In this document: in pieces, positions 19,157 through 26,423 of the stretch
Layout: each line of letters starts with the position of its first letter
How positions within the stretch are numbered: the first letter of the stretch is position 1
Assembly: GCA_964518955.1 (NCBI GenBank)
Contig: CAZFHS010000014.1
Location: forward strand, 1-64,000
Origin: JBDGYW01 sp964518955
GTDB taxonomy: Bacteria > Gemmatimonadota > Gemmatimonadetes > Gemmatimonadales > GWC2-71-9
Length of the DNA: 64,000 nt
Reading direction: 5' to 3'
Program-made: the position numbers and the translations under genes
The notes under the pieces: model-generated
The model's database searches: none
Told to the model about the DNA's origin: nothing
What the model saw: only the letters and a program-made list of their open reading frames with translations

Positions 19157-19408
19157 CTATACTAGCTCCCGGTGCGAAGGTTGTGTGACGCTTCTCGGCA
19201 CATACATGGCTTGTCGGCCACATTCACTGCACCGCAGCACTACCTGACGGTGCGAGCTCCACCGAGTACCACTCAAACGTCTCTTAGGGGTTCTTTCGAT
19301 TGTTGGGTGTCCGCACGAAGGGCACCCAAGAGTTACACGGTCGCGATCAGCGAGAATCAACTGAAGCGCTTCCGCCGGTCGGTATTCTTTGATCCCGCGA
19401 CGTCCCAC
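19157..19408 (-). CDS. Small zinc-ribbon protein
   Basis: A protein of 83 residues from a GTG at 19408, with GGAG eight bases upstream. Two CxxC knuckles (LGCPSCGHPTIERTP and LRCSECGRQAMYVP) are spaced like a single treble-clef zinc ribbon. There is no signal peptide. It is probably a small nucleic-acid-binding or regulatory protein of the cytoplasm. The Cys pairs and good ribosome binding site make it more than a chance frame, but no family is recognised. Confidence 0.6.
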   Translation of the reverse strand: MGRRGIKEYRPAEALQLILADRDRVTLGCPSCGHPTIERTPKRRLSGTRWSSHRQVVLRCSECGRQAMYVPRSVTQPSHRELV

Positions 19409-19545
19409 TCTTATGACTCCCGAGCAAAAAAAAGGATTGGGGGGACGGAGAATCTAGCCCGATTGTTGCATCCTGGCAATTGGTGAACCCTTGACGGAAG
19501 TCCATATGGGGTTATATCCCCCGGATAGCGGCAAAGGAGTGCACG

Positions 19546-19824
19546 ATGAACCAAGATAAAGACACCGAAAACGACTTTTTGCCGGTCTCGGACATCGAGA
19601 TAGACGCTGTACGCCCAGAACGAGCAGGGTTCGTGCTGCAGGGCCGAGGTGCCGATAGGGCCGAATATCGCATAGAGATGCGGTTGGATTTCCCGGTCGA
19701 TCAACAGACACAAGCGGTTTTGGGTGAGATCCTGGCCCAATCTGAGATGAAGGTCTTTCGGCGAGCTCCAGCCTCCATGCGCCGACCCGCAACTCTTCGC
19801 CAACGGAAATCTGTAAGGTCCTAG
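19546..19824 (+). CDS. Small conserved-looking hypothetical protein
   Basis: A protein of 92 residues with AAAGGAG seven bases before the ATG. The N-terminal half is acidic (DKDTENDFLPVSDIEID), followed by a short beta-like stretch (ADRAEYRIEMRLDFPV) and an Arg-rich tail (RRAPASMRRPATLRQRKS). There is no signal peptide or membrane helix. The function is unknown. Confidence 0.6.
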   Translation: MNQDKDTENDFLPVSDIEIDAVRPERAGFVLQGRGADRAEYRIEMRLDFPVDQQTQAVLGEILAQSEMKVFRRAPASMRRPATLRQRKSVRS

Positions 19825-20014
19825 CTTTTGAAGTCGGCCGGCGGATGCCGGCATTCAGGATGTTGATAAAGTGGATTCAAAATCCACATTTGAACTGTAA
19901 TGTGTTGTTGTTGAATGGTTTACATGATTTCTGCCGGTTTTGGGCCTGCTTGACGAAAGCCTGTATGGCTACTAGTTTGCCGGGCCCATTTTACTGTTGA
20001 AGGGAATTCTGAAT
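19825..20014. other. Intergenic region with small hairpins
   Basis: It contains GCCGGCGGATGCCGGC-like and GTGGATTCAAAATCCAC hairpins between 19838 and 19885. These may end transcription of the upstream small gene. AAGGGA near 20000 is the ribosome binding site of the next gene. Confidence 0.45.
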
Positions 20015-20533
20015 ATGGTGGGCGACCTTGGCAAGTCACAGCTTTCGTCACTATTGGAGACTGTTCCCGGGCTAGCAAGTGTGCTACGAAGCCCGGTAGC
20101 GGATGCGATAGTGAATATGGTGCGTGCCGGTGCCGGTTTGGGCGATTTCGATATCAGCGACGCAAAAGAACTGGTGCAATACGCCACTCGCAGAGGTCTG
20201 ATTCCGTCGGCTGAGGGGGCTCGGCTTTTGGAAGAAGTCAAAGGGGTGGCCAAGAAAGGACGGGCGAAGGCGAAGGCAAAGGCAAAGGTGGCAAAGAAAA
20301 AGACGGCGGCCGTAAAAACAACGGCCGTGAAGAAAAAAGCGGCAAAGAAACCCGTGAAGAAAAAGGCCGTAAAAACAACGGCCGTGAAAAAAACGGCTAC
20401 GAAGAAGGCGGCACCCACTAAAGCGAAGAAAAAGGCCGTGAAAACTAAGGCCGCGAAGAAGGTCGTGAAAACCACGGCCAAGAAGAAGGTTGCCAAAAAG
20501 ACCGCAGCGAAATCGGCCAAACGCAAGCGCTAG
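20015..20533 (+). CDS. Histone H1-like lysine/alanine-rich protein
   Basis: A protein of 172 residues from the ATG at 20015, preceded by AAGGGA; an in-frame TTG at 19997 is a weaker start. The first 75 residues are a folded-looking helical domain (LETVPGLASVLRSPVADAIV, KELVQYATRRGLIPSAEGAR). The remaining ~95 residues are almost only Lys, Ala, Thr and Val (AVKTTAVKKKAAKKPVKKKA), like eukaryotic H1 tails and bacterial AlgP/Hc1-type proteins. It probably binds DNA or another polyanion non-specifically. The tail contains short direct DNA repeats, so its length may vary between strains. It converges with, and overlaps by a few bases, the chemoreceptor gene. Confidence 0.75.
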   Translation: MVGDLGKSQLSSLLETVPGLASVLRSPVADAIVNMVRAGAGLGDFDISDAKELVQYATRRGLIPSAEGARLLEEVKGVAKKGRAKAKAKAKVAKKKTAAVKTTAVKKKAAKKPVKKKAVKTTAVKKTATKKAAPTKAKKKAVKTKAAKKVVKTTAKKKVAKKTAAKSAKRKR

Positions 20534-22227
20534 GTCCTGAGCGCCCCGACGAGTTTTCTGAGCCGTTCGGCCACAATGCTGAGTTCTGCGGCGCGAGCGG
20601 CTACTTCCTGAGTTGATACTCCTTGTTGTTCAACCGTGGATGCAACGTCCTGACTTGCATACGCGTGAGAATGAGCGGCCTCTGAAGCGCTGCGCAGTTC
20701 CCTCTTGATCTCCTCAACGGCCGTGAGGTTGTTCGTAGCCTCGCCGGCAACGCGGTTGGCCTCCGATTCCACCTCGCGAACCGCCTGTACGATCTGATCC
20801 AGCGCCTTGGCCGCTCCTTCCGATACGGATCCAATTCCACGAACCTGAGATCGCCCTCTGGACATGGTCGTCGCCATTTCGGCCACATGATCTCTGATCG
20901 TCTGGATCGTTCCGGAAACCTCCTCCGCGGCTCGGGAGCTGGATTCCGCGAGCTGGCGTACTTCCTCGGCGACAACTGAGAATCCCACTCCACGCTCACC
21001 TGCTCTAGCAGCCTCGATTGCGGCATTGAGCGCTAGGAGGTTCGTTTGCGATGAAATACGCTTGATCAGATCGATGAAGTCGTAGATGGGTTCAGATAGC
21101 TTGTCGAGTTCGTCGACCTGACGGGCCGCTTCCTGCACCACGTCTCCAAGTGCGAGCAAGGAATCTCGTGCGGCAGAGACATCGCGCCCATACGTTTCTG
21201 CGAGCCGGTGTATGTCGCCGCCCAGATTCACCACTCGGTTTGATGAATCACCAGACGCGGTCACGGCGCCGACCAGCTGCTCGGCTGCGGTAGCACTCTT
21301 CTCCATGCTTTCGACCTGGCCGTGAGCACCATCGGATATCTCGAGTACCGCAGCCGACACCTCTCCTGCGCTCGCTGCCAGCTGCCCGCTCCCGATAGAA
21401 AGATCGTCCGCGGTTGTCGCAACAGATTCGGCAGCCGCAATCACCTCGGCCACGAGACCACGCAGCGTGTTTCCAAGTTTGTCCATCGCTCCGCCGAGCC
21501 CCGCCAACTCCTCCGGCAGGCTGCCCATGGAAACCGGTCTGAGGTCGCCGTCGCCGAAACGTTCAGCAGCCGCGGCCAACCTCGCCAATGGACGCTCCAC
21601 CGACCGCAGGGTGGCGACACCAATAGCGGTACCGATACATATCGAAGCCACCAAAACCGCCCACACCAGAAGCTTACGATCGGCGGCAGTGCCCTGCAGC
21701 GAGCTTGACGTAGTCCGAGCACGCGTGACCTGTGTGCCGGAAAACTCGCGTACGAGTTGCATCAACTCTGTGGCCCTGGCCCGCGCCACCACAGCACTTG
21801 CCTCGGCCCGGTTCCTACGGGCTAGATCCCGCTCGGCGTGCGCAAAGCTGTAGAGCACCTCCGTTTCGCTCTGAAGCGTGGCGATTCGTTGGATGGACGC
21901 CTGATCCGCAACCGTCAACTGCGAAAGTTCGGCGAGTCTCCGCTGCGACGCGTAGGCGATCCCTCCATTGGCTAGGAACCGATCGCGTGCTTCGGTCGAG
22001 CCGTCTACGAGGTACTGCTCGGCGGCCAGCATTTCTTCGAAGACCGCGGCGGTGAATTGGTTCGTTTCTTCAGAAACGGTGGTGAGGGACGCCAGTTCAA
22101 AGCTCACTGTGTCTTGAACCGTGCTCAGAGCCGTGATCCCGATGAGCGCGACGATCATGAGGCCGACTACGAGAGCGCCTTCACTCAAGGCAATCCTCAT
22201 CCAGAGAGTGTTGAGCGCTATCTTCAT
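20530..22227 (-). CDS. Methyl-accepting chemotaxis protein
   Basis: A protein of 565 residues. It has TM1 at about 12-35, a helical periplasmic sensor (36-185), TM2 (about 187-208), a HAMP segment (about 209-265) and a long signalling coiled coil with the conserved hairpin tip (LIKRISSQTNLLALNAAIEA, ARAGERGVGFSVVAEEVRQL). It signals to CheA/CheW, which are not encoded here. Its ATG overlaps by one base the stop of the upstream solute-binding lipoprotein. The sensor may therefore read the ligand through that protein. It is the third gene of a 24031-20530 operon. Confidence 0.93.
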   Translation of the reverse strand: MKIALNTLWMRIALSEGALVVGLMIVALIGITALSTVQDTVSFELASLTTVSEETNQFTAAVFEEMLAAEQYLVDGSTEARDRFLANGGIAYASQRRLAELSQLTVADQASIQRIATLQSETEVLYSFAHAERDLARRNRAEASAVVARARATELMQLVREFSGTQVTRARTTSSSLQGTAADRKLLVWAVLVASICIGTAIGVATLRSVERPLARLAAAAERFGDGDLRPVSMGSLPEELAGLGGAMDKLGNTLRGLVAEVIAAAESVATTADDLSIGSGQLAASAGEVSAAVLEISDGAHGQVESMEKSATAAEQLVGAVTASGDSSNRVVNLGGDIHRLAETYGRDVSAARDSLLALGDVVQEAARQVDELDKLSEPIYDFIDLIKRISSQTNLLALNAAIEAARAGERGVGFSVVAEEVRQLAESSSRAAEEVSGTIQTIRDHVAEMATTMSRGRSQVRGIGSVSEGAAKALDQIVQAVREVESEANRVAGEATNNLTAVEEIKRELRSASEAAHSHAYASQDVASTVEQQGVSTQEVAARAAELSIVAERLRKLVGALRT

Positions 22228-23360
22228 CAGCGACGCTCGAGGATCGGGACTACATGACCGTCACGCACGATTCCAACCTCGACGATGGTGCTTTGTAAGT
22301 TGCCGTGCCGGTCGAACGCGATTGGGCCGGTCGCGCCCCGAAAAGGTTCCTCATCCGTTCCCAGCCTTGCCAGGTATGAACGGATTCCTTCTCTCGTAGC
22401 TCCCCGCCTCTCAATGGCGCGTGCGATCAACCGAACGATATCGTATGCGCCCGCGGCTATGTAGTCGGGCTGCTGCCCGCCATGTGCTTGCAGATACGCG
22501 TTTACGAATGCCTCGTTGACTGCGTCGCGGCGGTTTGGAAAATATGCTGCGGACAAGAGCGCACCGTCCAAGTCGACACCGGCGGATTGCGCGAAACGTA
22601 AGAGGTCGACTCGACCCAATATGGTGGGGTTTGCATTCACACTGTCGAGTGCGGCCAGGATTTCCTCAACTGCCCCTTCCCCCCCAATAATGAGCAACCC
22701 GTCCAACCTTCCCCTGGCTGCAGCCCGGGTCAGGTATGGTTCGAAGCTGGGCAGCGCGGGCGAGAAAGGGTCTTCGGAGAGCACGGTGCCACCGCGCTCG
22801 GTGAAGGCCCTGCTGAAGGCCGCCGCAGACGTGCGGCTATCACGGTCGTTTCGGTAGAGAGTGACGACACGCCTGATACCGAGCTGCTCCCTCGCCACCT
22901 CCGCCAAAGCATCCGCATGCGCAAGGTCGTCCGGACACACCCGGAACACGGTAGCGCCTGCGCGGTTCAGGTCCACTGACGAAGCGGACGGTGATACGGC
23001 AGCGACGGTAATGGTACCCGAACCGTACACGGGCGCCGCCGCGACCGTCGTGGCGCTCTGAGGGTGCCCAAGCACCGCGAGGACATCGCTGTCGTCGAGA
23101 AACCGCCGTGCCATCTGTACCGCGGTCGCGGGTTGGCCCCTATCGTCCAGCGGGAGCAGTGACAGCGTGCGGCCCCGCACACCACCGCGGTCGTTGATTT
23201 CTGCAACGGCCAATTCGGCGCCCAACCGCATCGATCGCCCAGCAGGTTCTGAAAAAGGCCCGGATAGCCCTAACACGATTGGGTTGCCTGACTGGCCACA
23301 GGCTAGTGAAGCAAGCGTACCTGTTACTGCTAGGAAGGTGCGCGTTGCGTGCGACTTCAC
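22227..23360 (-). CDS. Periplasmic solute-binding lipoprotein (Peripla_BP_6, Leu/Ile/Val-binding type)
   Basis: A protein of 377 residues starting at a GTG overlapping the preceding stop. The lipobox is TLASLAC. The two-lobed type I fold is visible: IVLGLSGPFSEPAGRSMRLG, DRGQPATAVQMARRFLDDSD, VLGHPQSATTVAAAPVYGSG and YIAAGAYDIVRLIARAIERR. Relatives bind branched-chain amino acids, amides or aromatic acids. No ABC permease or ATPase gene is nearby. The gene is coupled to a chemoreceptor, so a sensing role is more likely than transport. Confidence 0.88.
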   Translation of the reverse strand: MKSHATRTFLAVTGTLASLACGQSGNPIVLGLSGPFSEPAGRSMRLGAELAVAEINDRGGVRGRTLSLLPLDDRGQPATAVQMARRFLDDSDVLAVLGHPQSATTVAAAPVYGSGTITVAAVSPSASSVDLNRAGATVFRVCPDDLAHADALAEVAREQLGIRRVVTLYRNDRDSRTSAAAFSRAFTERGGTVLSEDPFSPALPSFEPYLTRAAARGRLDGLLIIGGEGAVEEILAALDSVNANPTILGRVDLLRFAQSAGVDLDGALLSAAYFPNRRDAVNEAFVNAYLQAHGGQQPDYIAAGAYDIVRLIARAIERRGATREGIRSYLARLGTDEEPFRGATGPIAFDRHGNLQSTIVEVGIVRDGHVVPILERR

Positions 23361-24031
23361 GGCCTATTTCGCGGTCTGCGGAAAAAGCGTCGCAGGATGG
23401 TTACTCCACTTTCGGCAAATGTCGAATCAAACAACAACTGACTCCTTGCGGGGTTGTACATGCCGACCCATTCAGTGGAATCGGGGCGACCCTCAGTCGA
23501 GTCGGGCAACCAGGTGAAGGTGATCTCTCGGCTGAAGCGATCCCATTCACCTTCGATCCATTGCCCTCGTGGGAGCGTTCGCCAGTACGCCGCCCCGCTC
23601 GCATTCATCTGGATTACGATCAATGAATCCCGCACCCGCGCGGGTGTGCCGAACCAGTTTCCTCTCAGCGGCCGAGCAAGGGAACTCTGGGCGGACATCG
23701 TTATGACGCCCCCCGAATCAGTTGTCACGATCATCCGATCGAGCGCGAACCGGTAGTGAACCGAAAATGTCGTGTCTCCAAAGGCGACGATGGAGTCTCG
23801 CGTTGCCTCGAAGTCACACACAAACCGGTCCTGAACCACCACCATGGTGTCAGAGTAGAAGTCGATATGAAGCGGGCGGCCCAGATGAGTACCTACCCAT
23901 CTGGTCTGTAAGGAATCTCTCCAAGTGAGCTGCACGGTGTCGGCAACTGTTGGTTGAGCGGCAATTGCCGCGGGCAAGAACAGTACGATTGCCGATAGCA
24001 GCGCCGTCGCGAGATGATTTCGTTTCTTCAA
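23357..24031 (-). CDS. Secreted protein of unknown function, first gene of the chemoreceptor operon
   Basis: A protein of 224 residues. The TTG at 24031 is chosen because AGGGGGG lies seven bases upstream and a clean signal peptide follows (LKKRNHLATALLSA then IVLFLPAAIAAQ). The mature part is beta-rich (HIDFYSDTMVVVQDRFVCDF, GNWFGTPARVRDSLIVIQMN), with regular strand spacing suggesting a lipocalin-like or immunoglobulin-like barrel. It overlaps the solute-binding protein by GTGA. I recognise no family. It is likely periplasmic and may assist ligand capture. Confidence 0.75.
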   Translation of the reverse strand: MKKRNHLATALLSAIVLFLPAAIAAQPTVADTVQLTWRDSLQTRWVGTHLGRPLHIDFYSDTMVVVQDRFVCDFEATRDSIVAFGDTTFSVHYRFALDRMIVTTDSGGVITMSAQSSLARPLRGNWFGTPARVRDSLIVIQMNASGAAYWRTLPRGQWIEGEWDRFSREITFTWLPDSTEGRPDSTEWVGMYNPARSQLLFDSTFAESGVTILRRFFRRPRNRP

Positions 24032-24148
24032 GTGAAAACCCCCCTGCAAAACTTGCGGTGCTCTCTGTGTCAACGCAATGCCAAGAGCACGCCCAACAAA
24101 AGGTTCTACACCTATGTGAGGCTTGTTGAGCCGGTTATCTTGTTGCCC

Positions 24149-24769
24149 ATGTCGGATACTTCTCTGGGTCGCACTACTTCAACATTCACCGATCGCGCTG
24201 AAGCGCTTGGGCATTTCTTCCAGCGTGCCGGCGAGGCTCCGCGCTTCATCGCCTACGATGAGGAGATGGGTTGCCCTCTGCACAACGCGCTTGCAACTCT
24301 CGAGTGGACAGTCGGCGTAGGCATTCTCAACGATGCGGACCTCATGCATGCGGCGCGCTTGAGTGGCGAAACCGGCGCAACGGTCGTGGAACGAATTCGT
24401 GACGGTCAGAAAATATTCGTCTACTTCGGTCCAAGAATGGATGCGCCCCCTGCAGATCCTTACGAAGGCTCGCTGTTACATGACGAACCCGGGGTAAGGG
24501 CGTATGAATTTGCCCAACGGGTGCATGCCGTAGCGCATTTTCTGAGAGCAACCCAAGGAGTCGGGAGTGTGATCTCGATGCTGTCTCGCCGTGCGCCGGA
24601 ACTGAAGCATGTGCGTCGCTGGTTGAGTGCGCTCTTTCAAGAGCCCGCGCCCGATACGTCGTACATGCTCCTCGCCGGTTGGTTTGCCACGAGCGGCGGC
24701 GGTATGCTGTTCGTGCCTCGACCTGGAAACGAACCTTTCGTTTACCACGAGGTAGTGCAAACGGGCTGA
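24149..24769 (+). CDS. Conserved-looking cytosolic hypothetical protein
   Basis: A protein of 206 residues from the ATG at 24149 (MSDTSLGRTT), divergent from the chemoreceptor operon. There is no signal peptide; it has helical segments (VRAYEFAQRVHAVAHFLRAT, ISMLSRRAPELKHVRRWLSA). The Shine-Dalgarno sequence is weak, so it may be leaderless or start elsewhere; in-frame codons extend upstream to 24014. The function is unknown. Confidence 0.6.
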   Translation: MSDTSLGRTTSTFTDRAEALGHFFQRAGEAPRFIAYDEEMGCPLHNALATLEWTVGVGILNDADLMHAARLSGETGATVVERIRDGQKIFVYFGPRMDAPPADPYEGSLLHDEPGVRAYEFAQRVHAVAHFLRATQGVGSVISMLSRRAPELKHVRRWLSALFQEPAPDTSYMLLAGWFATSGGGMLFVPRPGNEPFVYHEVVQTG

Positions 24770-24953
24770 ACGGGCACAATTCGCCTCCTTTTCGAGGGTG
24801 AATTTCTGTGGATTCTCTATGGAAAACACCTTTACACAGTTCCACATAACGTGGAAAAGCGATCGCAAAGGCTTGGAGCGAAGCCCTTTATAATCCACAA
24901 AATACGCACAGACAGCTACTAACGCCGAAGAAAAATCGGCGCTTGCGGCGCTC
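24770..24953. other. AT-rich intergenic stretch with DnaA-box-like nonamers
   Basis: This stretch is clearly more AT-rich than its surroundings. It contains TGTGGATTC (24807-24815), TTTACACAG (24831-24839) and TAATCCACA (24891-24899), each one to three mismatches from the DnaA box TTATCCACA on one strand or the other, and a TATAAT at 24889-24894. No replication genes are nearby. I see no coding sequence. Confidence 0.35.
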
Positions 24954-24982
24954 TTGCTCATTCCTACATTAGCCAATACCTC
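24954..24982 (+). promoter_or_regulatory. Candidate sigma-70 promoter for the structured RNA
   Basis: TTGCTC (24954-24959), a 17-base spacer and TACCTC (24977-24982). The predicted start near 24985-24990 coincides with the 5' strand of the closing helix of the RNA. Confidence 0.4.
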
Positions 24983-24983
24983 T

Positions 24984-25401
24984 CAGGGGAAGGGTCAAAA
25001 CCCCGGCGTTGCGACCACGCCCTGAAAGGTTCTCCCAGCGGGAATTCCGGGGAGGCCGCCGATGCAATCAAGGGCTCAGGCGTCCGGCGATCCGGGTGAT
25101 CACCTCGACTGGGGTTGGCAAGGCCAGTCGCGTGCCTTGTCCACACCGATCTGGCGCCTCGGTGTGCAGTGTGAGAAGTCGGTCCGCGACTCGACTGACT
25201 CGCAGCGCTAGCGCTGGTGAACCTTGCAGCCCGGCCAGGCTGCCTGGGGATGGAGGCCGGAGCTCCCTATATGCCCTACCGCGGGCGCAACAGTCCATGC
25301 GGTGGCTGCGGGAAGAAGAACAGCGGGAGTGAATCCCCTGGCTCCGGGTAACCAGTGCGTAGACGGCGGGCCGCTCATCTAGAGTGTGCCCGCCGTCTCA
25401 G
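24984..25401 (+). ncRNA. Candidate structured non-coding RNA, class not recognised
   Basis: About 400 bases without a credible gene but with ordered pairing. CAGGGGA (24984-24990) pairs with TCCCCTG (25334-25340) to close a ~357-nt domain. Inside are perfect hairpins at 25142-25166 (8 bp), 25203-25216 and 25226-25243 (6 bp). A promoter-like sequence lies just upstream and a strong terminator just downstream. The size and closing helix recall RNase P RNA or tmRNA. However, the RNase P P4 core (GAGGAAAGTCC) and the tmRNA tag frame and T-arm are absent, as is the SRP RNA core. The neighbouring gene is convergent, so it is not a leader. Confidence 0.55.
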
Positions 25402-25411
25402 CTTCTACCCC
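25361..25411. terminator. Strong, probably bidirectional terminator
   Basis: The 11-bp stem AGACGGCGGGC (25361-25371) pairs with GCCCGCCGTCT (25388-25398), with CTTTTT at 25411-25416 further on. It ends the RNA on the plus strand and may also serve the minus-strand HD gene whose stop is at 25405. Confidence 0.7.
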
Positions 25412-26385
25412 TTTTTCACTCCCCAATCACATTCCGTGCGACAAACGCGCCGGTGGTCGAGCGTCCATTGCGGTTTAGAAATCGGCCCATCTTGGAAATT
25501 CTCGTCGGAGCTGAGGGCGTCTCCTACGCTTGCGGTCTTTGCGCTTGCATTGTCAGCCCAGTGGAGAACTTCGGCTTCGAGCGTCATAGGCGTTACGGGA
25601 CTGCCGTATTCGAGTCTCCCATGATGGGAGAGGATCATATGGAGCAGCACTTGTCGCTCCGACTCAGTGCACGGCGGTTCCTCTTCCTCGTCGAGGCGGC
25701 GGTCGAGCATCAATGCGCCAAGGGTCACATGACCGACCAGTGAACCGGCGACTGTGAAGTCGAAGGCTCCGTGCCACGAGTAACTCTCGAGCTTGCCTAT
25801 GTCGTGCAGTAGCACTCCAGCGAACACGAGGTCGATGTCCGCTCCGCATGACCGAGCCACGGCACGAGCGATCGCCGCCACTTCGGTCGTATGCTTCAGG
25901 AGTCCGCCGAGTTGGGCGTGATGGCCTCTGGTGCTAGCCGGACAACGCTCGTAGGCCATCCTGAAATCGTCTTCGTCGAAAAACAAACCCAACACTTTCT
26001 TCAGGCGCGGTTTCGTTATCTCGTTTCGCCACCCGTCGATTGTTTCCCAATAACGATCCACAGGCCCCACTGACGGCAACAACTCTGACAACTCCACCGA
26101 GTTTTCCGGAAGAACTCGTATCGAGGAAACCTTGAGCTGCTTGCGTTTCCTATAGAGCTGGATCTCACCGACCACTTGAACAGAGTGGCCCTTTCGAATG
26201 CCCTTGACCTCTTTTTGGCGTGTGGGCCAAAACGGTTCAGTGGCAAGCTCACCCGACTTGTTGCCCAAGGTGAGCAGCGTGTAAGGATCGCCCGAGTCGA
26301 GGGTGCGGTTGTCGATCTCGAGTACGAGGAAAGTGTCCTGTACGGCGTCGCCGACCTGCGTTGTCGGAATGTTGGTTGGGGTCAT
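25405..26385 (-). CDS. OB-fold plus HD-domain exoribonuclease, YhaM-like
   Basis: A protein of 326 residues from the ATG at 26385; codons further upstream run into the acyltransferase gene. The N-terminal OB-fold segment (TFLVLEIDNRTLDSGDPYTL) is followed by an HD phosphohydrolase domain: GGLLKHTTEVAAIARAV, LLHDIGKLESY, HMILSHHGRLEYGSP. The same order and length are found in YhaM 3'-5' exoribonucleases of about 314 residues. It is probably a cytoplasmic enzyme trimming RNA or single-stranded DNA. There is no clear Shine-Dalgarno sequence. It is last in a run of same-strand genes. Confidence 0.85.
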   Translation of the reverse strand: MTPTNIPTTQVGDAVQDTFLVLEIDNRTLDSGDPYTLLTLGNKSGELATEPFWPTRQKEVKGIRKGHSVQVVGEIQLYRKRKQLKVSSIRVLPENSVELSELLPSVGPVDRYWETIDGWRNEITKPRLKKVLGLFFDEDDFRMAYERCPASTRGHHAQLGGLLKHTTEVAAIARAVARSCGADIDLVFAGVLLHDIGKLESYSWHGAFDFTVAGSLVGHVTLGALMLDRRLDEEEEPPCTESERQVLLHMILSHHGRLEYGSPVTPMTLEAEVLHWADNASAKTASVGDALSSDENFQDGPISKPQWTLDHRRVCRTECDWGVKKG

Positions 26386-26423
26386 GTCGCAAGCTAGATG
26401 ATTGTGTGCTGAAGGGGCAGAGG

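Noticed and set aside
18941..19165. Possible 74-residue plus-strand gene
   Set aside because: No ribosome binding site or recognisable domain, and it overlaps the end of a better-supported minus-strand gene.
19972..20526. Minus-strand frame rich in Phe and Ala opposite the lysine-rich gene
   Set aside because: It is the low-complexity shadow of AAG/GCC codon repeats; the plus-strand gene has a start, ribosome binding site and folded N-terminal domain.
25068..25298. Minus-strand frame of 76 codons inside the structured RNA
   Set aside because: No ribosome binding site or domain; it follows from the GC-rich hairpins of the RNA region.
24984..25401. RNase P RNA, tmRNA or SRP RNA
   Set aside because: The size fits the first two, but the P4 core of RNase P, the tag frame and T-arm of tmRNA, and the conserved SRP hairpin were looked for on both strands and not found.
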